Below are positions 1 to 12,500 of a DNA stretch of 64,000 nucleotides, one piece after another. This DNA comes from Anolis sagrei (taxonomy: Eukaryota > Chordata > Lepidosauria > Squamata > Anolidae). Positions within the stretch are counted from its first letter, which is position 1. Each line of letters begins with the position of its first letter. Where the stretch lies: the NCBI RefSeq assembly GCF_037176765.1, contig NC_090022.1:81724209-81788208 (forward strand), read 5' to 3'. The notes beneath the pieces were generated by a model, which worked only from the letters and a program-made list of their open reading frames with translations, did not search any database and had not been told where the DNA came from. The position numbers and the translations under genes are program-made.

Positions 1-194
1 GTTATCAGATATCCTTTTAACTGGACATGTCAGGGATCTGGAATCTGCTATATGAAAGTTATGTACACTGCCACATAGCTATGGTCCCTTAAGTGCTGAT
101 CAAGTGTGACTTTACAATGATTCAGTTAAATTGAATGCTGCTTCACATTGAACAGAGGGAACATTTGTTCACTCAAATGCATTATAACTCATCG

Positions 195-300
195 TCCTGT
201 GTATTATTTACCATACTTGTATCTTGCCTTTCTTAATCCCGAAGGGGGCTCAAGGCGGCCTTACAAGAACAACAATTCAATGCTGCATGTATACATACAT
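195..300 (-). mobile_element. L2-type 3' tail fragment, reversed
   Basis: CTTGCCTTTCTTAATCCCGA and GGGGGCTCAAGGCGGC are the reversed tail motif; in MRPL22 intron 3. Confidence 0.6.
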
Positions 301-2194
301 CAATGAATAAACAAAAACATTCCTAACTATACCAGTTAAGATGAAATGATTTCCCCTCCCTTGAAAGTACAGTTGAGAACCAGGTGGTTACCACCATCGG
401 TATGACATGGTAGTTCAGAGTGTGGCCTCTGGGAAATTAGGCTTCAAACTCCCACTCAGCCATGGAAACCTACTTGGGCAAGTCACATTCTCTCAGCCAG
501 AGAGAACATCTACACTGACAACTTGAGCCAGAGTGAAATCAGCATAGAAGCAAGCAATTTTGGTGCACAGATGATTATACTGCAAGTCCTGGAATTAGTT
601 TGGGGATTGGATAGTGCTTACACACCACCGATTCCGGGATCTGCATGATCCATGGGTTAACAGAAGAATGGGGGCTCCCCCCCCCCCCAAAACTCCCCCT
701 CAGTGGGAGCACTCCAGGTGTCCACGCAGTGGTTCTCATTCTGCAGAGTTATTTTCACAGTGTAATGTGGTTTACACTGGAGTGTGCTAATGTACATCTA
801 TTTTGGAGGATGCCCTGACTTTGCTTATCCTGGTTTAAAGAGCTTAAAGTGGGCTGCAGCACACATTCATAGCATCCCTTAAGTATACATCACACTCTCA
901 ATATGGCTTCAAACTGTATTAAATGGTCAGTGTAGATGTGCCGTAAGAGTAAGCAAATGTCCTTGGAATAAATCTTGCCAAGACAACCCTATGATAGTGT
1001 CTTCATATGTTGCATTAAGGCAACAATAAAAAGACTGCTGGTGTCTGCAAGTGGTCAAAGAGCTCTACATTTATTCAGTTCAGCAATGAAACAATGTACA
1101 TGGAATCTGTATGTTTTTCCCCACCTACTTAGGCTCTGCTCCTCTTGCAATCAATGAGTATCAGTGGCCTCTTTATATCAGGAGAGAAGGAAGAAGCTTG
1201 AGATTAGCCCACTCTTCCAGAATTCAAAAACTACAAGCATTCGCAGTCTCGCTTCATGCAGAATGCACAGGCGAGATACACTTCAATATAGGATAATACC
1301 TCTGCATATATGTGATTAAGAGTGACACTAATAAGTCCTGATCACTCTTATTGCTCCAGCCAAAGCAAAAATTAAGGCCAGCTACTGAACACCAATGGAA
1401 TTTTAAATTCAAAAGAAAAGAAAACACATTTTAAAAGAGAATAAAAATTCACAGAGGCACATTAATCATCTAGTAACTGAAGTTTCATGCACACTTCACT
1501 GCTCAGAAATGGAGCACATATACTTCAAATCATATTGCTGGCAGAGCTGATAAGTGTGCACGGAAGACAAAATGACGAACGCTTTTTAAAATTATACTAT
1601 ATTTGTCTGCAGCATAGCCATTTTTCATTTTAGCTGAGCTTAGCAACAAGCTAAACTGTTTGACAGTAAATTCATTATTTTAAAGTAAAGAAAAGTTGTA
1701 AAAAATTTGAAAGACTAAGATTACTATACTGGCAGGAAAATGTGAGAGAGCCTTCATACAAGTCTCCCAAACTTTTCCATACATATGCTGCTGGATAGTA
1801 ATTTCAAGCCATTTAAAAAGTGGCAGTTCTTCCCTGCAGTGGCTGAAAATATTTTGTTTTAACATTTTATATCCTAATTCCATATACAAGTTGTCTAAAT
1901 AAAGGTTAAATCATAAACCCGCCTAAAGGGAGTAGAAGTAATGATGTGATTGGAATGAAATTTAGGCCAGAAAAAAATAATGCATTAGCACACTGAGGGA
2001 TGAACAAGGCTTATTTGCTGCATGCTTAAAACAGTGTTACACTTTTGGGCTTAGTCAAGATTCAGTAATTGTTTTGCTTAGCAAAGAGCAAAAGAAAAGA
2101 ACATTATTTGCAATTACTGTGTGTGGCCCAAACGTTTGCAAACTTAATCCCTCGAGCAGTTTCTCAAAGCCCCTAACCATTTTTTCCCCAAGTG

Positions 2195-2375
2195 ATCCCT
2201 CCCAGGTTTATTTATTCATTTATTTATTTACATTATTTCTATCCCGCCCATATCAGCCCGAAGGCGACTCAGGACAGCATACACAGTCGGCACAATTCGA
2301 TGCCATAAAAATACATATATTGATAAGCAGAAAATAAACATTATAGTGCATTTAAAGGTTGTCCCACATCCCAAA
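2195..2375 (-). mobile_element. L2-type LINE 3' tail, reversed
   Basis: TTTATTTATTTACATTATTT followed by CTATCCCGCCCATATCAGCC and GGCGACTCAGGACAGC, the reversed GAGTCGCC...GGCGGGATAG tail. Confidence 0.7.
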
Positions 2376-3557
2376 AAACAACATAGACATTCAATGGCTT
2401 GACTCTGCATTCTTTACTGTGGCTATAAATGGTGAACAGATGCAATGTGACATCATTCCAGTGTGCTATGACACAACCTTGGGGGTGAAAATTAGGCCCT
2501 ACTCCTATAAATTCCTCCCTGCACCTAAATCAAATTACTAGCGTCAACCAGCAATGACCATTGAACAAGTGGAATATATATGGCCACTTACTATCCTGAA
2601 ACTGAATCAATGTCTGTTCTAGCTGGAACTAGCAACTGGATTGAGGTCAATGTGCTCAAACAGTTAGCATTTGCATTAGACAGGAGCACATATACTGAAT
2701 ACTAATAGCACATACAGCCCTCCAAGTGTGGATACTTATTCAGCCACATGACACAATATATACCACCAAAGGAGGCAACTGGGTCAACAGCAAGGCTTTC
2801 ACAAGTGGAATAGTTATTAGAAAAACAATCCTACAGCCTTCATGGCATCATGTTTATACTTTTATCAAACAACCACACATTAAAACACAAACTTAATGGA
2901 CATCACCCATGTGAAATTCTGACAGAGTGAATCACTATGTTAAGGAATTTAACTTAACAGTAGTCTTACTGATTTTGAGATGGATCCATCAGATGGTCTC
3001 AGAAGAGTATAGGAAATGAGTGGGATAGTTCTTTAGATAAGAAAAATGTATTGTACATTGAGTGAGTTTTCCTTTAAAAATGCAATTACTTTCATAAGGG
3101 AAATGCATACATTTATATATAAAATGGCATCTCATTCCAGTGCAACTCTAATATACAAATCACACTTTATCCTCTCTTTGCCAGTGAAGCTATACAATTA
3201 AAGGTTCCTTTCAAGACATATGGTGATTTTGTAATAAAATATCTTAATCCTGGAATATAATTTATTCTGAAAGAAATTGTATTACTCATCAGCAATTCAG
3301 AAAGACTCCAGTATTAGCCCTTGTGGGCTTTTTAAAAATGAGACAATGCAGAGGTCCCTGAGAGACTCTTAATTTGTTATTTATTAGGCGATGCCAGGTG
3401 GCTCATTACTTTATTCTGGAAAAATTTAAAGATGATATTTGTTATACCCTGGCATATGAAGTTGTGACAATTAACTCTGATGGACATGGTCATGCAAGAG
3501 GGCATGAGTGCTTAACTGGCGGCCTCTTAGGACTTCATTGGACAAGAGGCAGACACA

Positions 3558-3670
3558 TCTGGGATACTTTATTTTCTCCCTCAATCCCATTACTCTAAAG
3601 ACCCGAGGTATCATTTTAAGGCAGACATCACTTCTGGGATACTTTACTTTCTCTCTCAATCCCATTACTC
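3558..3670 (+). repeat. 38-bp direct repeat, 75-bp period
   Basis: 3558-3595 and 3633-3670 both run TCTGGGATACTTTA ... CAATCCCATTACTC with two differences. The second copy runs into the palindrome. Confidence 0.9.
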
Positions 3671-3703
3671 ACTATACTGTTCTTAAGAACAGTATAGTGA
3701 GTA
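3666..3703. repeat. Perfect 38-bp palindrome
   Basis: TACTCACTATACTGTTCTT followed by its exact reverse complement, no spacer. A half copy (CACTATACTGTTCTTAAGAA) repeats at 3710-3729. Confidence 0.95.
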
Positions 3704-4123
3704 TAGGCCCACTATACTGTTCTTAAGAACGTCCATTCCTCTATGTCACTGAAATGATTTAAAACAGGCAAATCTGACTGATCCCATCCCAAGTGTTTTT
3801 AAGTCCTTTCTTCTGTTTCCAGGCACATCAGAAGCTCAGAAGACTATTTCTCCCGGCTGCAGTTCCCCTCGTTTCTCCACACTTCTGACACAATTCACTG
3901 ATGAAACACCACAGATGACAGCAAGAGGTCTGTTTGCATCATACAATGGGTCCCATGGTACTTTTTCACATATGTATTGTGCTTTAAATCCTATGGATTT
4001 AAAGCAAATGTAGTGTTGCAACCTTTGGAAATGACTTTATAAAATTGGGCTATGTGGTTAAGTACAAGCTCTGCAATTACAGAATACATAATATATAAGA
4101 AAGAGATTTAGACAAGTTCTTAC

Positions 4124-4259
4124 TGCAGGTCTTCGAGGTTCTCCTGGTTGCTGTGGGGGATAAACAACACTATTCTTTTTTTCCCATCTTCCCAAATTCC
4201 CAAGAGATGCACTTGTATGAACATTACAGAAAAGAGGAGCACCAGAAGATGCTAATAGC
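4124..4259 (-). CDS. MRPL22: MRPL22 coding exon 3
   Basis: A 136-nt exon from a GTCTTTCAG acceptor to a GTAAGA donor. It encodes [19 protein letters not shown] and PGEPRRPA, the most conserved part seen here and the basis of the gene call. It ends in phase 0 exactly where the mammalian protein has the A|E junction. Confidence 0.95.
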
Positions 4260-6492
4260 CTGAAAGACAAGATGAAAAGTGAGGTTTTAGGAGGAGTGTA
4301 ACTCCATCATTGAGAAGATGAGCCCTTGTTCCCTGATGTGCTTCCTGGCTTGTCTTGTCTGAATTAAGGTTCACTTTGTTTGCCCTATTCCAATTCATTA
4401 ATCACAAACACAGTGACCATAATATTATTCTGCATTTATTGGTGGCATAGATAAGACAACTGTGCAAACAATCCCTTCATCATTCATTAGGCTAACTTAC
4501 TATTTATTAAATTAAAAGGAAAGATCAGCGGTGTGTGCAAGTTTTATGACAACATCCAAAACACAGGGTCCCTGCGAGTTTAAAAGGCTGAGGGTCCAAG
4601 GTTAGAATATGGACAAAGAAAGTCCCATACACAGCATTCACAGTGCAGTCCTTTAATAAATAGCTATTGGATCGAGGGACCAGTAAAGGTACCAGAAAGC
4701 AAAATGGAACTGATCTATTGGGATATTTTTCATCTCAGCTGTTTTTTGCCCATGAAGAAAAGAAGTATGTAACTTGGAGACAATGTTGAAAGCTCTTGAG
4801 ATGATAACATCACAAAATTTCTACTGAGTAGGTCTGCCTCTGCATGAATTCTGAAACAAAATATTACTCTGGCATATTAAAATGCCCCATCAGCTAGGAT
4901 GAGAGCTAAAAATAACTTTTCATTAAGAACAAAGAAATAAAATTATTTTTTCTATTTTTTAAAATATCTTTATCCTCTTTTTCTTACCTCCTTTATAAAC
5001 CACTCTATTGCATTCAATTGAATCGCCACATTTCCCTCTTCACTATAGTAAGCAATCTGCGCTGTTAAGGGATTCATTACACCGTGCACTATTTTTTCCC
5101 TCCCTAAAGGAAGAAAGTTATCTCTTCATACCTCAGGATCAGTGCACTAATCCCTACACTATCTTGTGGGTGGTGTTATATTTTTGGCAATAGTTGTACA
5201 AGTCTGAAAAGATTTGAATAAAATATGCAGGGAATAAGTTTAAATTAATTTTTAATTGATATAATCATGTACACTGCCCCAGCAAGCAGCACTTTAAAAC
5301 CTGTATGGCATTTTCTCAAAGTGCGTTTTTCTACAAAAACGATACTATGTAACTTCCTTGATGTTTTTAACTCTACACAAGTACTCAGGGCAGGGCTCCT
5401 TGAAAGCTCATAGCACCTAAAAGAGAAAAATGATTCAATGCCAAGTAGAAAACTACTGGGACCAGCTCATGTGACCCTTCAGACCCACTTTGATCCACTT
5501 ATATAAGCTGTGAACCAACATCTTTTCAATTCCAAACAAAGCCATGGAGTAGGAATCAAATTGATTTCTAAGAAACATGTGCCTTAAGTCCAAGAGTACT
5601 GGAATTAATATTAGGGAATTGTCTATTGTTTTAAGACCAAAATCTGTTTCCAATCCTGGAAAGTTTATAAGAGTTAACATCTGTAAATCACAAACTCTGT
5701 ATGATAGCACCCTCTAGTGCTCCAGGCTGTTTATAACAGAAATACAAGACAAACGATAGGGCAAATAAATATCTGCCTGTACTGTATTGCTGTCAATGTA
5801 TTCTGAACATTCCTTCTCAAATATTTCTGTAAAACATATCTGAGAGACCATGGGACAAAAGTAATTTTAAAAACAATACTACTGAATCTTGATATTGCCT
5901 AAAAGAAAAGACAATATTTTTTTAATTTTTTATTTATTTCGTGTACTTATACCCTGCCCTTCTCAACCCCCGAGGGGGGACTCAGGGCGGCTTACAAATA
6001 GGCACAATTCAATGCCTACACAAAAATACAAAAACATATAAAAACAGCAGTTAAACAGTTATAACAATTAAAACAATCAATATATATCACAATCAATAAA
6101 CCAATCTCATGCTCAGCGTTCGCCAACTCAGAGTCCATACTTCATTCCACATTGTCTATTCCTATCCGTCGTCGTAGTCCTTTATTTATCTGCCAGATTG
6201 CCCAAACGCCTGGTCCCAAATCCATGTTTTTAATTTCCTTCTAAAGGAAAGGAGTGATGTCGCTGCTCTAATTCCATAGTGAATTCCATAGGTGAGGGGC
6301 CACCACTGAAAAGGCCCTGCTCCTCATCCCTGCCAATCTCACTTGTGATAGTTCTTTTCCAGAAGAACTATTTATTTGTAACTTTCTCAAATATGAAAGT
6401 TTGTGTTATATTTTAAATTGGAAGGATGTCTAAATTCAGTGTGTACATTTATGTTCTGGGTCTTCAGAAAATATTTTATTTTAAAAAATAAA

Positions 6493-6527
<35 letters not shown>

Positions 6528-9500
6528 CATCGCTATTTGAGCATGAAAAGCTGGCCTGTTCTTATTGATTTGTTGCATTTTTGACCTGTTTTGTACCAAG
6601 AATAGCACTCTGGGGGCAGTGTTAGTTCTTAGGACTTTTAGGACTTGACTTCTTAGAATAAGCAGCATAGACAAAATCCACTCTAGTCTCCTCTTTAACT
6701 TTAAAAAATGTTTTATTTATTGCTTTCTAGTTTACCATGGCCTTTAAGGCAAAATGCAGCTAATAGCCTTAAAATTATTCCAATTTATTCAAATCTTTTA
6801 AAAAGTTTTAAAAACACACACACATGTATAAATAATCATCAGAAAAGAAAGCCCTGTTTTACAGATTAAAGCCCATACTGTCTTCTACGTATAAGGTCAA
6901 AAGGGAGAAAGCCACTTTAGTTAGATTTGTATGAGGAGTAACCAATAAAAGAAATTAAATTCTAGAGTTATTTCTCCAGAGGAATTAACTGGAAATAAGC
7001 TGTGATATGTTGGTATTTTTCTACAGATGTTAAATTATATTAGAGATGAAGATAAAATTTAGAATATGACAAAACTCCTTAATAATCCTTTCCACTGAAA
7101 GCCATCTATACTTGATTTCCCGGTTTTCTTTATAGCATCCCACATTAATGGAACTCAAGAGTTCCACCTTTCCTTAGAAATACCATACTGAGAAAATAAG
7201 ATGGACACAAGGTCCCCAGCTACTGTACCTCCTAACCTCTGCAGAGGTGGGGGACCCATTAAGCTGGTCCGTCCCAAGAGGCTTATGGATCCGGATGGAT
7301 TCCTGACGGCTCTTGGAGAATTTCCCGCCTCCTCGGTTGGTGATTCTGTTGATGCCCTGGTCTTTCTCTGGAATACGGAGATGACCAGGGCAATAGACAC
7401 GATTGCTCCGGAACGTCCCCTCTCGAGTAGCCGAGCTAAACCAGCTCCTTGGTTCAACGAGGAGTTGGCAGTGATGAAGCGAAAGAAGAGGGAACTAGAG
7501 AGCGTGTGGCGTTCGGATCAGAGCGAGCCAAACCGAACACGGTTTGTGTCCTTCTTAAGGGCATATGCCGTGGCAATAAAGGCCGCAAAGAAATCTTTCT
7601 TTGCGGCTACTATTGCGTCTGCAAAGAACCGACCAGCGGAGCTGTTTCGAGTTGTCAGAGGCCTTTTAAATCCCGTCGCTCAGGACAGGAGCACTGACAA
7701 CTCAGCAGCCCGCTGTGATGCTTTTGCTCAGTTCTTTGCGGACAAAGTCGCTTTGATCCGTTCTGGTCTGGACACCTTATTAACGGCAGCAGTTGAGGAT
7801 GTAGCTGGAGCATCTGCTTGTCCAGTTTTATTGGATTCATTTCAACTGGTGAAACCCGAGGATGTGGACAAGATACTTGGAGGAATGAGGCCTACCACAT
7901 GCATCCTGGACCCCTGTCCATCCTGGCTCTTGAAGGAAGCCAGAGGGGGATTGGCCGAGTGGGTAAAGGTGGTGGTTAATGCCTCCCTTCGGGAAGGCAT
8001 AATTCCAGCGAGCTTAAAACAAGCTATAATAAAACCGCTGTTGAAAAAACCATCACTGGACCCCACTCAATTTGACAACTATCGGCCAGTTTCCAATCTC
8101 CCCTTCTTGGGCAAAGTCTTGGAACGTGTGGTGGCCTCACAACTCCAGGTATTCTTGGTAGACACGGATTATCTTGATCCGGCACAGTCTGGCTTTAGGC
8201 CGGGACATGGTACCGAGACAGCCTTGGTCGCCTTAGTGGATGATCTGCGCCGGGAGCTCGACAGGGGGAGTGTGTCCCTGTTGGTGCTGTTGGACCTCTC
8301 AGCGGCCTTCGATACCGTCGACCACGGTATCCTTCTGGGACGCCTCGCGGGGATGGGTCTTGGAGGTACTGTTTTGCAGTGGCTCCGGTCATTCCTAGAG
8401 GGTCGGTCTCAGAAGGTGTTACTGGGAGACTCCTGTTCAACCCCACAACCTTTGTCTTGTGGGGTTCCTCAGGGCTCAATACTGTCTCCCATGTTGTTCA
8501 ACATCTACATGAAGCCGCTGGGGGAGATCATCCGGAGTTTCGGGGTACGGTGTCATCTGTACGCAGATGATGTCCAACTCTGTCACTCCTTTCCACCTGC
8601 TACTAAGGAGGCTGTCCAGGTCCTGAACCGGTGCTTGGCCACTGTGACGGTCTGGATGAGGGCGAACAAATTGAAATTGAATCCAGACAAGATAGAGGTA
8701 CTCCTGGTCAGTCGCAAGGCCGAACAGGGTATAGGGTTACAGCCTGTGTTGGATGGGGTCGCACTCCCCTTGAAGACACAGGTTCGCAGCTTGGGTGTGA
8801 CCCTGGACTCATCGCTGAGCCTGGAACCCCAGGTTTCGGCAGTGACCAGGGGAGCATTCGCACAGTTAAAACTCGTGCGCCAGCTGCGCCCATACCTTGG
8901 GAAGTCTGACTTGGCCACGGTAGTCCACGCTCTGGTTACATCCCACTTAGACTACTGCAACACTCTCTAAGTGGGGTTGCCCTTGAAGACTGCTCAGAAG
9001 CTTCAAATGGTCCAACGTTCGGTAGCCAGATTGCTAACAGGAGCGGCACTCAGGGAGCACACCACTCCTCTGCTGCGCCAGGTCCACTGGCTGCCAATCT
9101 GCTACCGGGCACAATTCAAGGTGCTAGCTTTAGCCTATAAAGCCCTAAACGGTTCTGGCCCTACTTACCTCTCCGAATGCATCTCCTCCTATGAACCGAC
9201 TAGGACATTAAGATCGTCTGGGAAGGCCCTGTTCTCGGTCCCGCCCGCATCGCAGGCGCGGTTGGCGGGGACGAGAGACAGGGCCTTCTCGGTGGTGGCC
9301 CCTCGGCTGTGGAACGCCCTACCTGTGGACATCAGACAGGCCCCTTCACTGCTGGCATTCCGGAGGAAGGTCAAGACTTGGCTTTACGAACAAGCGTTTG
9401 GCTAAGTAGTGCAATGAAATACAGTAAGATGGTACTGAACATAGGAATTGCTGAGGCGCACGTTTATGATAATGATTGTTTTTGATTTGATATGTTTTGT

Positions 9501-12500
9501 ATAATGTGCTTTTAATTGCCTTTTTGATGTTGTTGTGTTAATCTTTACTATGTAAACCGCCTTGAGTCGCCATTTCGGCTGAGAAAGGCGGTATAGAAGT
9601 AAAGCAAATAAATAATAAATAAATACAAGAGGTAGGAAAGAAATAAAACTATTATTATTTCCCTATACGTTGGTGAAACATCAACCCACATTTTACAATA
9701 TTAACTGGATCGGGATCAGTTTCACTCACAAATGTTTGTGACTCTCTCACAGTCCCAAATGAATGATTTTTTTTCCAGAGGTAATGAAGAATGCAGAGTT
9801 TTCATCCACTGATGAGACCACTCAATGGTCCAAGAACCAATGAGATTTGTATAATATGCTTATACTTCCTATTCCCAGTTTGCAGTCTAGCAGATGTATT
9901 GTGAACTAACTGAAATATTTGGAGTATATCATTCAATTTAAGTCTTCAAATTTTAATTTTTATCTTCAAAGACAGTGTGATATTGAACAATTCCCAGAGA
10001 CTGGGAATTGTAGCACCTCAGAGAAAGCATAAACTTTGATAAATTAAGGGCCCTTCCATATAACCCAGAATATCAAGGCAGAAAAACCCACAATATCTGC
10101 TTTGAACTGGAATATCTGAGGCCCCTTCCACACAGCTGAATAAAATCCCACTTTTCTGCTTTGAAATGGAATATACAGCAGTGTGGACTCAGATAACCCA
10201 GTTCAAAGTGGATACTGTGGGATTGTCTGCCTTGATATTCTGGGTTACATAGCTGTGTGAAAGGGGCCCGAGTCCACACTGCCATACATCCCCAATCAAA
10301 GCAGATAATGTGGGATTTTATTCATTCAAAGGCCGGATATATGCAATACCATATGGCTTTCAACCGTTGAACATATTTATATTTAAGGAAGGGCCACTCA
10401 AGGCTGAGGTTCATGTTCTACTTCAATCTAAATTGGCATTCTTCTCTGCCTTTCACCCAGATTTCAGCTGGTTTTGGTCAAAAAAGTAGACTGCAATCCA
10501 TAAATAATTCCAAAATAAACATCACACATTCCTTAATTGTTTCTGTTCTAACACATGAATAACTAGTTCTCTTACATATGTTTTCACTTCACTCATTGCT
10601 AGTTTTCAATTAAAGTTCACTACATAAATGTATAACTTTGTGTTTTTCCCTTTGATGCTGGCTTGAGAATTATGTGGTTGGGGACTGTGAACATTAATTA
10701 AGGGAACAGAGATAGAATGAAAATGTCTAGTCATAGCTCCTAACTGCAGAGCTTAAGCCACTTGTTAATGCCACTGTTTCAAGTCCCAATTACTGTTCTT
10801 TGATAACTTCACAGGACAGCTTGAAAACAGTAATGAAAGACACATAAAAATTCAAAGAGGTCCTGAGACAGCAGGAGGTAATATTCCAGATTAAAGCAAG
10901 ACCAGGCCTTAGAAGAGTAAAAGTCTTGCTTTTTCTGTATATGAAGGAAATTTTATCTCAAGGGAATACAAACTGACCATTGATGCTAATTAGAATCATA
11001 CTGATTTTGAAAGCTTTAAGGAAACTAAAAACCAATGGGGCAAAATTTAGATAAATAAACAGCAACCTCTAACAAGACATCAATTTCAACTGAAATAAAC
11101 TATTCTTTTTATGAAGTGGTTTTCTTCTCTTTAAAATATAAAATGGTCTTCACTTGATATAATGAGCACTTGATTCTATTATTCCTAACTCAAGAAAACA
11201 TAATTATGCTTATATCAATAACAGCTTAATGATAAAGGAGCAGAATAAAAAGACAAACAAAAAAGGAGCAAGAAACGACTGCTTACATTAACTATTCTCT
11301 ACTTATTTCATCAAATTTGAAATCATGGAATTTAGAGCTATTAAGAGCTTTTACCTGAGAGTAGACAATACTGAATGGACAAATAGTCTGACATGGGATA
11401 ACTCAATGTTATTGTATGTCTCATGGAGTAAATGTACTGAAAAATCCAGCCCTACAGGTTGTTCAGCACTAGGAGAAGCTGGATTACCATAATGTCTTGG
11501 CACTAACAGAATACTGGCACTGTCAATTTCTAAATATGTTGGGGAGATGTAATTGTATGAAGGAAGAGATCACTTCTGAAGTCACCAATGACTTGAAATG
11601 ATTTAACATGACGTTGCCTTTCAGCTGAAATGTGTCCTTTTATTTTGGTGGATTTGGAGTAATGGGAGATTAGGGGACCAAAATTATCATTCTGATGAGA
11701 TGATTTGGAGTTTTCAGAGGCAAGTTTTACATGAATTTTTTTGCTGGCATCAGAGGACTTTGGAGGTTTCTAGAAGACATTAGAGACCCAGAGGCTGTGG
11801 CAAATCACGCACATTTTTCCCACCACTGTCCTATTTCCTGATGGTACTTATCCTCAGAGGCAACAAAGGATGGAAGCTACTATTAATTCCATCAGATCCC
11901 ATATTTTTTTCAGATCAGTTGACCTAATAGTTGTGATGGCAAATACTCCTCAATTTTGTTCTGTGGGCTCTTCCACACAGCCACATAACCCAGAATATCA
12001 AGGTAGATAATCCACAATCTAGTTCAATGTGGATTTTATACAGCTGTGTGGAAGGGACCTGTGAAAGCTGATGCAGAGAGCAATTATCTTGCCCTCCCCC
12101 CAGGGTATCAACACGTGGCAAACCACAGAACCTGTAGTAATGCTGAATCTAGTTATCTACAAGAGACTGATGAAACCAACTAAGTTAAGAAAACTTTCAA
12201 AGATTTGTTTGTTGTTTCAACTATACTAAATCATGTCCTGATGGATATTCAGGCCATCCCATTACCACTTAAGATGGATGTTTTATATGTTCTCTGATTT
12301 TATGGTTGCTTTTGTTGTTTTCGTTTTTGTTTCTACCTGCACTTTACGGCATTGAATGTCTGCCACTGTTTGTTGCAAACTGCCCTGAGTCCCCACAGGG
12401 AGACAACGGATAGAAATAAAAATTATCATCATCATCATATTCAGTTACTACATCTGTAACTTCTTGAAATTTTACTATAGTATGACCCCTGTATCTGCAT

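Larger units (their letters stand above)
1..4123. other. MRPL22 intron 3 (part)
   Basis: No coding exon recognised. It holds two reversed L2-type LINE 3' tails (about 195-300 and 2195-2375), a 12-base C run at 677-688, a 38-bp direct repeat with 75-bp period (3558-3595, 3633-3670) and a perfect 38-bp palindrome (3666-3703). The rest is AT-rich sequence in which I see nothing definable. Confidence 0.6.

Noticed and set aside
1-4123. Search for MRPL22 exon 4
   Set aside because: No minus-strand segment resembling [20 protein letters not shown] was found; it must lie outside the window.
8195-8479. Minus-strand open frames inside the L2 copies (also 29681-30226)
   Set aside because: They are antisense shadows of the conserved L2 frame, with no independent motifs.
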